Source: an uncultured Pelagibacteraceae bacterium (lineage in GTDB: Bacteria > Pseudomonadota > Alphaproteobacteria > Pelagibacterales > Pelagibacteraceae). From it: a stretch of 64,000 bases of DNA. The notes under the pieces are model-generated. The model was given only the letters and a program-made list of their open reading frames with translations. It did not search any database and had not been told where the DNA came from. This document shows positions 46,192 through 56,664 of the stretch, in pieces. How positions within the stretch are numbered: position 1 is the first letter of the stretch; each line of letters opens with the position of its first letter. A program made the translations under genes and the position numbers. The stretch spans positions 1 to 64,000 of the forward strand of contig CACIDF010000003.1 in assembly GCA_902585365.1 (NCBI GenBank), read 5' to 3'.

Positions 46192-46201
46192 AGGTTAACC
46201 T
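46192..46201. promoter_or_regulatory. Palindrome between sox operon and amino-acid transporter gene
   Basis: AGGTTAACCT at 46192-46201 is a perfect 10-base palindrome. Extended, TC-AGGTTAACCT-GA remains symmetric with one mismatched pair, and CAAGGTTAACCTGG stands out in G+C. It lies 35-44 bases before the ATG of the binding-protein gene. A regulator-binding role is inference. Confidence 0.35.
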
Positions 46202-46235
46202 GGAAATCTTTGCTTATTTTAAGTACTAACTAAAT

Positions 46236-47000
46236 ATGAAAAAAATCATAATATTTATATTTAGTTTATTCTTTGCATTACCCTCTTATTCATCAAGTCT
46301 TGATAAAATTTTGTCCTCTGGTGAGCTAAGAGTTGGAACAACTGGAGATTGGGATCCTATGACAATTAAAGATCCTGCAACTAATAAATATAGAGGTTTT
46401 GATATAGATGTCATGAATGAATTAGCAAAAGATATGGGTGTAACAATTAAATTTGTGCCTGCTGAGTGGAAGACTATAGTATCTGGTATTACTTCAGGAA
46501 GATATGATATCTCAACAAGTGTTACTAAAACACCTAAAAGAGCAGAAGTTGCAGGCTTTACTAACACCTACTATAAATATGGAACAGTGCCCCTTGTTCT
46601 TAAGAAAAATTTAAAAAAATTCCCAACTTGGGACTCTTTAAATGATAGTAAAGTAACGATTGCAACTACACTTGGAACTTCACAGGAAGAAAAAGCAAAA
46701 GAATTTTTTCCAAAATCAAAACTAAATTCCGTTGAAGCACCTGCAAGAGATTTTCAAGAAGTTTTAGCCGGTAGAGCAGATGGAAATATAACCAGCTCAA
46801 CAGAGGCTAATAAATTAGTCATCAAATATCCTCAATTGGCAATTGTTCCAGATGGAGAAAAAAATCCTGCATTTTTAGCAATGATGGTTGGTAAAGGTGA
46901 TGATAAATGGAAAAATTACGTTAATGAATGGATAAATAATAAAAAATCGTCTGGTTTTTTTACAGAACTTTTAGCAAAATATAATCTAAAGAGCTTATAA
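46236..47000 (+). CDS. ABC transporter substrate-binding protein, family 3 (amino-acid type)
   Basis: 254 residues, periplasmic. Seen: signal peptide [18 protein letters not shown], then [16 protein letters not shown], the [16 protein letters not shown] motif of family 3, and [20 protein letters not shown]. The protein also resembles periplasmic cyclohexadienyl dehydratase-type members, but transport is favoured by the neighbouring permease gene. The ligand cannot be read. The palindrome upstream may be regulatory. Confidence 0.82.
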   Translation: MKKIIIFIFSLFFALPSYSSSLDKILSSGELRVGTTGDWDPMTIKDPATNKYRGFDIDVMNELAKDMGVTIKFVPAEWKTIVSGITSGRYDISTSVTKTPKRAEVAGFTNTYYKYGTVPLVLKKNLKKFPTWDSLNDSKVTIATTLGTSQEEKAKEFFPKSKLNSVEAPARDFQEVLAGRADGNITSSTEANKLVIKYPQLAIVPDGEKNPAFLAMMVGKGDDKWKNYVNEWINNKKSSGFFTELLAKYNLKSL

Positions 47001-47040
47001 TAAATTAGATATTAACATTTAATACTTTATAAATATATGT

Positions 47041-47778
47041 GTGAAAAATATTATTTTTCTATTATTTATATTATTATTTCTTAATTCTTGTTCAAAACAA
47101 GAGTTAGACTGGTTAATTTTATCTCCAAATAATGTAGATGGATTAACAAACATTAAATTTCTCATAAGTGGATTTACAACAACAATATACATATCCCTAG
47201 TTTCAATATTTATCTCAATAATTCTAGGTCTAATAATTGCAATTCCATCATTAGCAAAAAATAAATTTCTTACATATATAAATATTGGCTATGTAGAAAT
47301 CGTTAGAGCGATACCATTATTAGTTTTAATCTTATGGATTTATTATGGTTTACCAATAATGACAGGAATAAGTTTTAGTCCATTTGTGTCTGGTATTATA
47401 GCCTTGTCAATAAGTGAAAGTGCTTTTCAAGCTGAAATATTTAGAGCTGGAATAAATTCAATTAAAAAATCCCAATGGGAAGCTGGTAGCTCTCTTGGGT
47501 TCTCTTTTTTTAAAAAATTAAGACTCATAATATTGCCCCAAGCTATTAAAAATATACTTCCTGCTATTGGTAATCAATTTGTATATGTTTTAAAAATGTC
47601 TTCTCTTGTTTCAATTATAGGAATTGGTGATTTAACAAGAAAAGCAAATGAGCTTGTTGTTACAACCTATAGACCGTTGGAAATTTATACTTTTTTAATA
47701 TTTGAATATCTAATTTTAATTTTAGTAGTTTCTTATTTTGTAAGAAAATTCGAAAAAAAGTTAGCAAAGTCTAACTAG
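47041..47778 (+). CDS. ABC transporter permease, polar amino-acid family, with N-terminal lipobox
   Basis: 245 residues. Start is GTG at 47041. Seen: an N-terminal LLFILLFLNSCSK resembling a lipobox (Cys about 17), then a permease with helix one near NIKFLISGFTTTIYISLVSIF and the EAA-like loop QWEAGSSLGFSFFKKLRLI, ILPQAIKNILPAIGNQFVY, KMSSLVSIIGIGDLTRKA. It follows the binding-protein gene by 40 bases. No ATP-binding protein gene accompanies it; the next gene is a convergent MATE pump. The ATPase must come from elsewhere. Confidence 0.84.
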   Translation: MKNIIFLLFILLFLNSCSKQELDWLILSPNNVDGLTNIKFLISGFTTTIYISLVSIFISIILGLIIAIPSLAKNKFLTYINIGYVEIVRAIPLLVLILWIYYGLPIMTGISFSPFVSGIIALSISESAFQAEIFRAGINSIKKSQWEAGSSLGFSFFKKLRLIILPQAIKNILPAIGNQFVYVLKMSSLVSIIGIGDLTRKANELVVTTYRPLEIYTFLIFEYLILILVVSYFVRKFEKKLAKSN

Positions 47779-49126
47779 TTTTTTTAAATACTGAATTAAA
47801 AAAAGACCCTATAAAGATTAATATGCAAAATCCCATAAACCAATTAGTGAATAATAAAGTATAGAAAATATCTTCATATGACCCATCTTTAATATTTATT
47901 ACATACCATAAACATAAAAATGGTAGAGCCGTTAATCTTAAGATACCAAGATATAAACTATATATTGGTTTTTTTACTGATTGAAATAAGGCTGTTGTTA
48001 TAAAGAAAGTAGGATAAATCGGACCTATTAAAGCTGCAATTTTTAAATAAATTGTACCATAACTAATTGTATTCAAATCTTCTGTGAATAAACTTATGAG
48101 GAATGATGCATTAAAATAAATTATGATACCTGCTAATGTCATAAAAGAACAACCAAATTTGAGAGCTTTTAAATATAATTCTCTAATTCGCTCATAATTT
48201 TTAGCTCCAAAATTTTGACTTGAGATAGAAAGTACAGCTGTATTTAATCCAATAACTGGTAATAAAAAGACTTGTTCAATTCTTAAAGCAGTGCCATAAC
48301 CAGCTGCAGCCAGATCACCAAATTTTCCTACAAAATATAAAACATTAAACAAACCGACACCAATTAAAAGCATACTAAACATAACTGGAACAGATTGAAA
48401 TATTAGGTTTTTAAAGTAAAAAATTTTTGGTTTAAAGCATTCAAAAAATAGATACTTTTTTAATTTACAACAATAAACTTTGTAAATTAAATAAGTTGCA
48501 CCTAAAAATTGACATATAACTGTTGCAATAGCAATTCCAGAAATACCGAAGGCAGGTATAAAACCATATCCAAATATGAATATAGGATTTAAGATTATGT
48601 TTAAAAAAAAGGTAAAAACTAAAACATTTCTGTAACTCTTTGTATCTCCTTGAGCATTTAGGGTGCCATTTAAAGATGTTTGTATTAAAACTAAAACAGT
48701 GCAGTAAAATATTATATCAAGATACTCTCTTGTTAATAAAATATTTTCTAAACTAGATCCCATTAGTCCCAATAAAAAATCTGAAATATTTAAACCAACA
48801 TAGGTAACTAAGAGTGAAACGAAAACAGCATATAGAAAAGATTGGCCAACAAAAATTGATGCTCTTTTTTCATTCTTTTCACCAATTGAATTTCCGATTA
48901 AGGTATTTGTAGCAGCACCTACTCCAACACCAATTGCAATTATTATAAAATATATTGGAAAAGATTTTGCCAATGCACTAAGGGCTTCAGGTGATATTTT
49001 ACCAGCGAAATAAGTATCAACTAAATTATAAAAAGTTTGAAATAATGATCCTATACTAGCAGGAATTGTTACTTTTCTTAATAACGGCCAAATGGGATCT
49101 CTTAATAAATTAATTTTTTTGTACAT
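47771..49126 (-). CDS. MATE family efflux transporter
   Basis: 451 residues, 12 transmembrane helices expected. Seen: the N-terminal half with VTIPASIGSLFQTFYNLVDT, YFAGKISPEALSALAKSFP, and ATNTLIGNSIGEKNEKRA, typical of NorM/DinF-like multidrug and toxin extrusion; the C-terminal half with LNTAVLSISSQNFGAKNYE. Substrate is unknown. It is convergent with the permease gene by an eight-base overlap and lies six bases after trhO. Confidence 0.88.
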   Translation of the reverse strand: MYKKINLLRDPIWPLLRKVTIPASIGSLFQTFYNLVDTYFAGKISPEALSALAKSFPIYFIIIAIGVGVGAATNTLIGNSIGEKNEKRASIFVGQSFLYAVFVSLLVTYVGLNISDFLLGLMGSSLENILLTREYLDIIFYCTVLVLIQTSLNGTLNAQGDTKSYRNVLVFTFFLNIILNPIFIFGYGFIPAFGISGIAIATVICQFLGATYLIYKVYCCKLKKYLFFECFKPKIFYFKNLIFQSVPVMFSMLLIGVGLFNVLYFVGKFGDLAAAGYGTALRIEQVFLLPVIGLNTAVLSISSQNFGAKNYERIRELYLKALKFGCSFMTLAGIIIYFNASFLISLFTEDLNTISYGTIYLKIAALIGPIYPTFFITTALFQSVKKPIYSLYLGILRLTALPFLCLWYVINIKDGSYEDIFYTLLFTNWFMGFCILIFIGSFFNSVFKKTS

Positions 49127-49132
49127 ATTATT

Positions 49133-50032
49133 TTATTTTTCAATTTTATAAAAATAATTTTGACCTTTCTTTTTAGATAGATTGATTTGTTTTTGTCTCA
49201 TACGAAATCTTTGTTTTTGTTTATCAGTTAATTTATGAAAACAATTAGAACAGCTAACTCCTTCCTCATATTGCTTGTTATTTTTTTCTAATCTCGTAAT
49301 AGGTTCTCTACAACCAGCGCAAATTTTTAAATTTCCAGGTTTTAGGCCATGTTTTACCGATACTCTATTGTCAAAAACAAAACAATCACCTTTCCATAAA
49401 CTTTTTTTTTTATCAATTTTATTTAAATAATTGATGATACCTCCACTTAATTGATAAACATTTTTAAAACCTTTATTTCTCAAATAAAAACTTGCCTTTT
49501 CACATCTAATACCACCGGTACAAAACATACCTATGTTATTATTTTTTTTTAATGATTTAAAATATTTTGGAAAGTCTCTAAAATTATTCAGTTTTGGATT
49601 TATTGATCCTTTAAATGTACCAACTCTAAATTCAAAACTTTTTCTTGTATCAATAATGACAGTGTTTTTTTTTTTAATAAAATTATTCCAATTTTCAGGA
49701 TCAATTTGATTATTAATAATTCTTTTTTCTAATTTAATACCAATAGGAACAAGTTCTTTTTTAATTTTAATTTTACCTTTGTGAAAAGCTTGATATTTAT
49801 AATGTGATAAATTTTCGCTATCAAAGTTCTTTAAATTTAAAATCATTTTTATATTTTTTTTAATTGTAATATATCTATCAATTTTAAAGCTTATTGTTCC
49901 ATTTACACCTTCGGGGGATAATATTATAGTCCCTCTAAAATTTTCTTGTTTTAGGTAATTATCAAGTAATTTCTTTTTCTTTTTAAGATTTGTAATCTTT
50001 TTAAATTTGTAAAAACCAAAAATATTATACAT
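49133..50032 (-). CDS. trhO: tRNA uridine(34) hydroxylase TrhO (rhodanese-type)
   Basis: An oxygen-dependent enzyme that makes 5-hydroxyuridine at tRNA position 34, the first step to wobble modifications. 299 residues. Seen: an N-terminal ferredoxin-like domain with TIILSPEGVNGTISFKID, the linker GIKLEKRIINNQIDPENW, a rhodanese domain with the reactive Cys in IGMFCTGGIRCEKASFY, and a C-terminal cysteine-rich zinc-like tail (CAGCREPI, CSNCFHKL). It overlaps the O-methyltransferase gene by one base. Confidence 0.92.
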   Translation of the reverse strand: MYNIFGFYKFKKITNLKKKKKLLDNYLKQENFRGTIILSPEGVNGTISFKIDRYITIKKNIKMILNLKNFDSENLSHYKYQAFHKGKIKIKKELVPIGIKLEKRIINNQIDPENWNNFIKKKNTVIIDTRKSFEFRVGTFKGSINPKLNNFRDFPKYFKSLKKNNNIGMFCTGGIRCEKASFYLRNKGFKNVYQLSGGIINYLNKIDKKKSLWKGDCFVFDNRVSVKHGLKPGNLKICAGCREPITRLEKNNKQYEEGVSCSNCFHKLTDKQKQRFRMRQKQINLSKKKGQNYFYKIEK

Positions 50033-50688
50033 TATAATTTTCTACAAATTGATAAACCATCGCCAATTGGTAGAATGATATTTTCTACTCTATTGTCTTT
50101 ATCGATATGTGAATTAAATTCTCTAATTTTAATTGTAAGATTGTCATTTTTATTTTTATCTATAACGTCACCGTACCATAAAACATTATCTGTTATAATT
50201 ATCCCTGATTTTTTTAACATTTTTAAAGATTTTTCAAAATAATTTATATAATTTTCCTTATCAGCATCAATAAATACTAAGTCAAAAACCTCTTTGCTTT
50301 TAAGAAGCTCGTCTAGACCGTCACTGGCATTTTTAACTAAAAGATTTATTTTGTTTTCAAGATCAGCTTTAATAAAAAAATTTTTAGCTATTTCAGAAGT
50401 TTGTTTGTTTTTGTCTATAGCTATTAAATTTGAGTCATTATTCATAGCTAATCCCATTGTTAAAGCACTTAAACCTGTAAATGTTCCAATTTCTAAAATT
50501 TTTTTTGGATTATATAATTTTATTATTAGGTGTAATAGATGACATTGACTTAATGAAATTTGCATTTTTTTCTTTTCACCCAAAGTTTTGTTATATTGAA
50601 TAATCTCTCTTTGAATCGGATTTAGTTTATAAGAATGATTGTTTATATATTCCTCGAGTTCGTTTGTAATCTTAATGTTTGAACCCAT
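50032..50688 (-). CDS. O-methyltransferase, catechol/caffeoyl-CoA type
   Basis: 218 residues, SAM-dependent class I. Seen: ILEIGTFTGLSALTMGLAM for SAM binding, LIAIDKNKQTSEIAKNFF, the metal aspartates in FDLVFIDADKENYINYFE, and IIITDNVLWYGDVIDKN. The bacterial family methylates hydroxyls on small molecules or wobble hydroxyuridine (TrmR-type); with trhO directly downstream, tRNA U34 methylation of the 5-hydroxyuridine is a plausible role. It lies one base after gatB. Confidence 0.8.
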   Translation of the reverse strand: MGSNIKITNELEEYINNHSYKLNPIQREIIQYNKTLGEKKKMQISLSQCHLLHLIIKLYNPKKILEIGTFTGLSALTMGLAMNNDSNLIAIDKNKQTSEIAKNFFIKADLENKINLLVKNASDGLDELLKSKEVFDLVFIDADKENYINYFEKSLKMLKKSGIIITDNVLWYGDVIDKNKNDNLTIKIREFNSHIDKDNRVENIILPIGDGLSICRKL

Positions 50689-50689
50689 T

Positions 50690-52156
50690 TTAATTCAATT
50701 TTTTTTTCAAAATTTCATTAACAAGTTTTGGATTTGCTTTACCATTTGAATTTTTCATTACTTGACCAACAAAAAAACCAAATAATTTGTCTTTTCCTGA
50801 TTTATAAGCTTCAACATTTTTTGGGTTTTCAGAAATTACTTTATTAATTAAATTTTCCAATTCCTTAGGATCACTTTGTTGTTTTAAACCTTTTTCTTCT
50901 ACAATAGTTATTGGATCTTTATCTCCACGTCTCATTATTTCAAACACAGATTTAGCAATTTTGCCTGAAATGGTTCCATCTTTGATTAAATTAATTAATT
51001 TTGATAAATTTTTTGAGGAAATTGGACTTTCTGTTATTTCAATATTTTTTTCGTTTAATAATGCGAATAACTCTCCTGTTATCCAGTTTGTAGCTAATTT
51101 TACATCAGAGTTTTTTGAAACTTCTTCAAAATATTTTGATATTTCAATGTCTGACACTAGTATATTTGCTTCATAAGGTGATAGTTTAAATTTTTCAATA
51201 AATCTTTTCTTTTTTTCATCAGGAAGCTCAGGAATATCTTTTTTTATTTGATCTATATAATTATCATTTAATTCAAGTGGTAAAAGATCAGGATCAGGAA
51301 AATATCTATAATCATGTGCATCTTCTTTAGATCTCATAGATCTTGTTTCATTTTTTTTGGTATCAAATAATCTTGTTTCTTGATCAATAGAGCCACCCTC
51401 TTCAATTACGTCTACTTGACGATTAGCTTCGAAATCTATTGCCATTTGCATAAATTTTATAGAATTGACATTTTTAATTTCACATCTAGTGCCTAATTTT
51501 TTATCTCCTTTTTTTCGAACAGAAACGTTTACATCGGCTCTTAATGAACCCTCCTGCATATTACCATCGCAAGTTCCTAAATATCTCATTATAGATCTTA
51601 ATTTTTTAATATATGCATTTACTTCATCTAAAGATCTTAAATCAGGTTTGCTAACTATTTCCATTAAAGCTACGCCTGATCTATTTAAGTCAACTAATGT
51701 ATTTTGAGGATCTATATCATGGATACTTTTTCCTGCATCTTGCTCCAAATGAAGTCTTTCAATACCAATATTTTTTTCCCCGTTTGGCATATCTAATGTA
51801 ACAGATCCCTCACCAACAATTGGATTTTTATATTGAGAAATTTGATAACCTTGAGGCAAATCAGCATAAAAATAATTTTTTCGATCAAATATTGATCTTT
51901 TGTTAATCTTAGCTTTTAATCCAATACCTGTCTTAACAGCTTGTTTAATACAATGTTCGTTAATTACTGGCAACATTCCTGGAAATGCTGCATCGACCAA
52001 GCTAACTTGAGTGTTAGGTTCTGATCCAAATTTTGTTGATGAAGTTGAAAATAATTTAGACTTTGATAAGACCTGTGCATGAACTTCAAGACCAATAATA
52101 ACTTCATATTTGTTATCATTTCTTATTATTAGATATTCACCATTATTTTTACTCAC
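50690..52156 (-). CDS. gatB: Asp-tRNA(Asn)/Glu-tRNA(Gln) amidotransferase subunit B
   Basis: Recognises mischarged tRNA in the GatCAB complex that makes Gln-tRNA and Asn-tRNA. 488 residues, start GTG at 52156. Seen: [73 protein letters not shown], and the tail domain with [16 protein letters not shown]. It overlaps gatA by four bases. It implies indirect amidation for Gln and/or Asn. Confidence 0.96.
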   Translation of the reverse strand: MSKNNGEYLIIRNDNKYEVIIGLEVHAQVLSKSKLFSTSSTKFGSEPNTQVSLVDAAFPGMLPVINEHCIKQAVKTGIGLKAKINKRSIFDRKNYFYADLPQGYQISQYKNPIVGEGSVTLDMPNGEKNIGIERLHLEQDAGKSIHDIDPQNTLVDLNRSGVALMEIVSKPDLRSLDEVNAYIKKLRSIMRYLGTCDGNMQEGSLRADVNVSVRKKGDKKLGTRCEIKNVNSIKFMQMAIDFEANRQVDVIEEGGSIDQETRLFDTKKNETRSMRSKEDAHDYRYFPDPDLLPLELNDNYIDQIKKDIPELPDEKKKRFIEKFKLSPYEANILVSDIEISKYFEEVSKNSDVKLATNWITGELFALLNEKNIEITESPISSKNLSKLINLIKDGTISGKIAKSVFEIMRRGDKDPITIVEEKGLKQQSDPKELENLINKVISENPKNVEAYKSGKDKLFGFFVGQVMKNSNGKANPKLVNEILKKKLN

Positions 52157-53610
52157 TTAATCCACCAATCAGTTATATTATTTTTAAAGCTTATATTTTT
52201 TTCTAAAGCAAATGCGATATTTAAAATACTTTGCTCATCAAATGCCTTTCCTATAACCTGTAAACCTAGTGGGTAGCCTTTTTTATCATGACCCGCTGGA
52301 ATTGATATAGCAGGTAAGCCTGCAAGATTAATTGGAACTGTGAAAATATCATTCAAATACATTGATACTGGATCGTTTAATTTCTCTCCAATCTTAAAGG
52401 CAGAGCTTGGCGTAGATGGAGTTAATATAGCGTCTACTTTTTTATAAGCCTCATCAAAATCATTTTTGATTAGTCTTCTTACTTTTTGTGCTTTTAAATA
52501 ATATGCATCGTAATAACCTGATGATAAAACATATGTTCCAATCATAATTCTTCGCTTTACTTCATCACCAAAGCCCTCTGATCTTGTTTTTTCATACATA
52601 TCTATAAGATTTTCACCTTTTGATCTAAAACCATATTTTACACCATCGTATCGAGCAAGATTTGATGAGGCTTCTGCGGGAGCTACGATGTAATATGTTG
52701 GTAAAGCATAATTAGTATTAGGTAAACTTATCTCAATAATTTCACCACCATTTTCTTTAATAATTTTTATTCCTTTTTCCCATAGCTCATCAATTTCTTT
52801 TGGCATTCCATCAACTCTATATTCTTTTGGTATACCTATTTTTTTTCCTTTAATATTCTCATTTAAATTATTTAAATAATTTTCTCTTTTGAATTCAACA
52901 GAAGTTGAGTCTTTTGTATCGTAATTACTCATAATTTCTAACATTAAAGAACAATCTTTAACATCATGAGTCATGGGTCCGGCTTGATCCAAAGATGATG
53001 CAAATGCTACTATACCATACCTGGAGCAACTGCCGTATGTTGGTTTTAAACCAACTGTGCCAGTGAAGGACGCTGGTTGTCTAATAGATCCACCTGTATC
53101 TGTACCTATTGTTGCTGGAGTTAATTTTGCAGCAAGTGCTGATGATGATCCACCAGAAGAACCGCCAGGTACTAAATTCTCAGATACTGGATTTTGAACG
53201 TTTCCAAAATAACTTGTTTCATTTGAAGAACCCATTGCAAATTCATCACAGTTTAACTTCCCAATTATAATACCTCCTTCATCTAGAATATTTTGAGTTA
53301 CCGTTGACTCATAAGTTGGGATAAAATTTTCAAGAATTTTACTTCCAGCTGTAGTTCTAATATTTTTTGTACAAAACAAGTCTTTTACAGCAATAGGTAT
53401 GCCAGATAATTTTTTTTTAAAGTCTGGTTTTTGATCAAATATTTTTGCTTTTTTAATTGCATTTTCATAATTTTCAGAAATATAAGCATTAAGTTTTTTT
53501 GATTTTTTTGATCTTTCAATAAAGGCAATAGTTACCTCAGTTGATGATAATTCTTTTTTTTTTATTTTGTCTACAAGTTCAACTAATTTTAAATCTGTTA
53601 TATTGCTCAT
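52153..53610 (-). CDS. gatA: Asp-tRNA(Asn)/Glu-tRNA(Gln) amidotransferase subunit A
   Basis: The glutaminase (amidase-signature) subunit of GatCAB. 485 residues. Seen: [20 protein letters not shown] with the catalytic Lys, [16 protein letters not shown], the Ser-Ser block [32 protein letters not shown], and [20 protein letters not shown]. It overlaps gatC by one base. Confidence 0.97.
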   Translation of the reverse strand: MSNITDLKLVELVDKIKKKELSSTEVTIAFIERSKKSKKLNAYISENYENAIKKAKIFDQKPDFKKKLSGIPIAVKDLFCTKNIRTTAGSKILENFIPTYESTVTQNILDEGGIIIGKLNCDEFAMGSSNETSYFGNVQNPVSENLVPGGSSGGSSSALAAKLTPATIGTDTGGSIRQPASFTGTVGLKPTYGSCSRYGIVAFASSLDQAGPMTHDVKDCSLMLEIMSNYDTKDSTSVEFKRENYLNNLNENIKGKKIGIPKEYRVDGMPKEIDELWEKGIKIIKENGGEIIEISLPNTNYALPTYYIVAPAEASSNLARYDGVKYGFRSKGENLIDMYEKTRSEGFGDEVKRRIMIGTYVLSSGYYDAYYLKAQKVRRLIKNDFDEAYKKVDAILTPSTPSSAFKIGEKLNDPVSMYLNDIFTVPINLAGLPAISIPAGHDKKGYPLGLQVIGKAFDEQSILNIAFALEKNISFKNNITDWWIK

Positions 53611-53897
53611 TATTCAACTACCTTGGGTACAACAAAAAAATCTTTATTTTTGTCTGGTGAATTTTTTAAAATATCCTCACGAATATTTTCAGATTTTATC
53701 TCGTCTTTACGTAGTTTTAATGTAGTTTCAGCAATTGAAGTTAATGGTTCAGTATTTTTTGTATCTAATTCATTTAATTTTTCAATAAAAGAAAATATTG
53801 AATTTAAATCTTTACCTAATTTTTTAGCTTTATTATCATCGATTGAAATCCTAGATAATTTAGATATGTGCTTTACTGTTTTAAGATCAATTGTCAT
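53610..53897 (-). CDS. gatC: Asp-tRNA(Asn)/Glu-tRNA(Gln) amidotransferase subunit C
   Basis: Small GatCAB subunit that tethers GatA to GatB. 95 residues. Seen: TIDLKTVKHISKLSRISID, FIEKLNELDTKNTEPLTSIA, then KLRKDEIKSENIREDILKN and KDFFVVPKVVE at the C-terminus, all typical. It is the first gene of gatC-gatA-gatB, divergent from ruvX with 45 bases between starts. Confidence 0.95.
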   Translation of the reverse strand: MTIDLKTVKHISKLSRISIDDNKAKKLGKDLNSIFSFIEKLNELDTKNTEPLTSIAETTLKLRKDEIKSENIREDILKNSPDKNKDFFVVPKVVE

Positions 53898-53942
53898 ATG
53901 ATATGAATATCAAAAACTATCATTAAATCTAAAAAATACAAT

Positions 53943-54398
53943 ATGATCACTATTGAGCATCTTAAGAAAAAAATTGACAGTAATGCGAGATTAATTGGTT
54001 TGGATTTAGGGTCAAAACGTATAGGTGTAGCAATTTGTGATGATAAAAGAAAAATATCTACTCCTTTTAAAACAATAGATTATAAGAATATGCAATATCT
54101 ATTGGATCAATTAACAAACATTATTTATGAAAATAACGTGTCTGGAATTATAATTGGATTCCCAATTAATATGGATGGCAGTTTAGGTAGAGCAGCTCAA
54201 TCTGTTACCGATAAAGCAAATGTGATATCAAAACATTTAAAAATCGATGTTGTACTTTGGGATGAGAGAATGTCAACCAAAGGTGCTTTTAATATCTCTA
54301 AAGAACTAGAAGTTAATGTAACAAAAAGAGAGAAAAAAATTGATGAAAATGCTGCATCATTCATTTTACAAGGCGCAATCGATTATCTCAATAATTAA
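53943..54398 (+). CDS. ruvX: Holliday junction resolvase-like / pre-16S rRNA nuclease RuvX (YqgF)
   Basis: An RNase H-fold nuclease, thought to mature the 16S rRNA 5' end. 151 residues. Seen: GLDLGSKRIGVAICDDKRK with the first catalytic Asp, IIIGFPINMDGSLGRAAQSV, LWDERMSTKGAFN with the DE pair, and DENAASFILQGAIDYL. It is followed by pyrB after 41 bases containing a small inverted repeat (GCAT/ATGC, 54403-54415). Confidence 0.92.
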   Translation: MITIEHLKKKIDSNARLIGLDLGSKRIGVAICDDKRKISTPFKTIDYKNMQYLLDQLTNIIYENNVSGIIIGFPINMDGSLGRAAQSVTDKANVISKHLKIDVVLWDERMSTKGAFNISKELEVNVTKREKKIDENAASFILQGAIDYLNN

Positions 54399-54439
54399 GC
54401 TTGCATTAAACATGCTTTGAAGTTATAGAGTTAGTTTTA

Positions 54440-55378
54440 ATGGCCTATTCAAAAAATGCTGTTAAAATTTCTAAAAAACATCTTCTAGGTATTCAAGATC
54501 TATCAATCACTGATGTAAAGACTATTCTTTTAGAGTCAAAAAACTTCATAGCTTTGAACAAAAGTAAAAATAAAAAAATAGATATCTTGAGAGGTAAAAC
54601 ACAAATAAATTTATTTTTTGAACCATCTACTAGAACTCAAAGTTCATTTGAGCTTGCTGGAAAGAGATTGGGTGCTGATGTTATGTCTATGAATATAACT
54701 AATTCAGCAATTAAAAAAGGAGAAACTTTAATAGACACTGCAATGACTTTAAATGCGATGCACCCTGATATTATTGTTGTAAGGCATCAAGACTCGGGTG
54801 CCTCAAATTTATTGTCACAAAAAGTTAACTGTGCAGTATTAAATGCAGGCGATGGCAGAAGAGAACATCCTACCCAAGCATTGCTTGATGCTTTAACAAT
54901 TATGGAGAAAAAAAATAAAATAGAAGGTCTTAAAATTGCAATTTGTGGAGATATACTTCATTCAAGAGTTGCTAGATCAAATATTTATTTATTAAATATG
55001 TTGGGTGCAGACATAAATATAGTTGCACCATCTAATTTGATGCCAAAAGATTTAGAAAAATTTGGTGTCAACACTTTTACAAATATGAAAGAAGGAGTGA
55101 AAGATTGTGACATTGTGATGATGTTAAGATTACAAAATGAAAGAATGACAAGTTCATTCCTTTCATCAAATAGAGAGTATTATGAATATTATGGTCTTAC
55201 ACCAGATAAATTAGAGAAAGCAAAAAGTGATGCAATTATTATGCACCCTGGTCCTATGAATAGGGGAATAGAAATTGATACGAAATTAGCTGATGACATT
55301 AATAAAAGTGTAATTAAAGAACAGGTTGAATTAGGTGTTGCTGTAAGAATGGCCTGTCTAAAGTTATTTTGTGAATGA
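54440..55378 (+). CDS. pyrB: Aspartate carbamoyltransferase catalytic subunit
   Basis: The committed step of pyrimidine synthesis. 312 residues. Seen: [20 protein letters not shown] with the carbamoyl-phosphate STRT motif, [34 protein letters not shown], and [10 protein letters not shown], with [13 protein letters not shown] in the aspartate loop. It overlaps the pyrC-like gene by four bases. No regulatory pyrI is present; class A ATCase in complex with a DHOase-like partner is likely. Confidence 0.96.
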   Translation: MAYSKNAVKISKKHLLGIQDLSITDVKTILLESKNFIALNKSKNKKIDILRGKTQINLFFEPSTRTQSSFELAGKRLGADVMSMNITNSAIKKGETLIDTAMTLNAMHPDIIVVRHQDSGASNLLSQKVNCAVLNAGDGRREHPTQALLDALTIMEKKNKIEGLKIAICGDILHSRVARSNIYLLNMLGADINIVAPSNLMPKDLEKFGVNTFTNMKEGVKDCDIVMMLRLQNERMTSSFLSSNREYYEYYGLTPDKLEKAKSDAIIMHPGPMNRGIEIDTKLADDINKSVIKEQVELGVAVRMACLKLFCE

Positions 55379-56664
55379 TGAAAAAACAATATTTTTTAAA
55401 TGCAAAAATAATAGATCCTAAAAACTCTATAGATGAAATAGGCGGTTTGATTATTGGCGAAAATGGAAAAATTGAAGCGATAGGTAAAAAAGTAAACCAG
55501 AATAATATTCCTGCTAGAGAAAAATATATAGATCTTAAAGAAAAATTTATATTTCCTGGTCTTGTTGATATGAGAGTATTTGTAGGTGAGCCAGGCTACG
55601 AATATAAGGAAAATTTTAGAACATTAAGTAATGCAGCTCTAGCTGGAGGTGTTACATCTGTTGTTACAATGCCTAATACTTCTCCTGTTATAGATAATGT
55701 TTCTATGGTTGACTTTCTTAAGAGAAGAGGAAGAGATAAATCAAAGATTAACATATTTCCAACTGCAAGTTTAACAAAAGGTCTGGAAGGAACTAATATG
55801 AATGAATTTGGACTTTTGAATAAAAAAGGAATAATCGGTTATACAGATGGTACGCAAACTATTCAAAATACGAGATTAATGTCTAGAATTATGAGATCTG
55901 CTTTTGATTTAGATGCATTAGTAATTCAACATGCAGAGGATAATGAATTATCAAAAGATGGACAAGTAAATGACGGGATAATTGCAACCAAACTTGGGCT
56001 TCAAGGTATACCAGATTACGCAGAAAAAATTATTATCGAAAGAGATTTAACTTTGCTAGAGGATTTCAATTGTAGATATCATATTGCTCAAATATCATCA
56101 GAAAAGTCTATTGAAATAATTAAAAATAGAAAAGAAATTGTAAAATTTACAACCGGTGTTTCAATTAATAATTTATCATTAAACCAAAATGATATAGGAG
56201 ACTTTCGTACATTCCTTAAATTATCCCCTCCTCTGAGGACAGAGGAGGACAGATTATCTCTAATAAAGGGTATAAACCAAAATTTGATAGATGTTATTGT
56301 CTCAGATCATAAACCTGAAGATGAAGAGTCAAAAAGATTAACATTTTCTCAAGCTGCTACAGGTGCCTCTGGTATAGAAACTCTTTTACCACTTGCATTA
56401 GAATTATTTCACAACGGATCAATAAAATTAAATAAGATAATTGAGTGCCTGACAAGCAATCCAGCTAAAATTTTAAAAATTAATAAAGGAAGTCTTTCTG
56501 TAGGAAGTGATGCTGACTTATGTATTGTTGATATATATAAGCCATGGGTAGTTAAAAAAGAAAAAATGATATCAAAATCAAAAAATACTTGTATAGAGGA
56601 CAAAAAACTACAAGGCAAAGTATTAAGCACTTTTATTAATGGAGTAGAATTGTTTAAATGTTAA
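55375..56664 (+). CDS. Dihydroorotase-like protein lacking the HxH metal motif
   Basis: 429 residues, amidohydrolase fold, commonly labelled pyrC. Seen: [20 protein letters not shown], where active dihydroorotases have DxHxH; here positions 67 and 69 are Arg and Phe. Further blocks are present: [37 protein letters not shown] and [12 protein letters not shown]. Known: noncatalytic dihydroorotase homologues next to pyrB form dodecamers with ATCase, for example Pseudomonas PyrC'. I infer a structural role; an active dihydroorotase should be elsewhere. It starts at either of two adjacent ATGs and overlaps pyrB by four bases. Confidence 0.85.
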   Translation: MMKKQYFLNAKIIDPKNSIDEIGGLIIGENGKIEAIGKKVNQNNIPAREKYIDLKEKFIFPGLVDMRVFVGEPGYEYKENFRTLSNAALAGGVTSVVTMPNTSPVIDNVSMVDFLKRRGRDKSKINIFPTASLTKGLEGTNMNEFGLLNKKGIIGYTDGTQTIQNTRLMSRIMRSAFDLDALVIQHAEDNELSKDGQVNDGIIATKLGLQGIPDYAEKIIIERDLTLLEDFNCRYHIAQISSEKSIEIIKNRKEIVKFTTGVSINNLSLNQNDIGDFRTFLKLSPPLRTEEDRLSLIKGINQNLIDVIVSDHKPEDEESKRLTFSQAATGASGIETLLPLALELFHNGSIKLNKIIECLTSNPAKILKINKGSLSVGSDADLCIVDIYKPWVVKKEKMISKSKNTCIEDKKLQGKVLSTFINGVELFKC

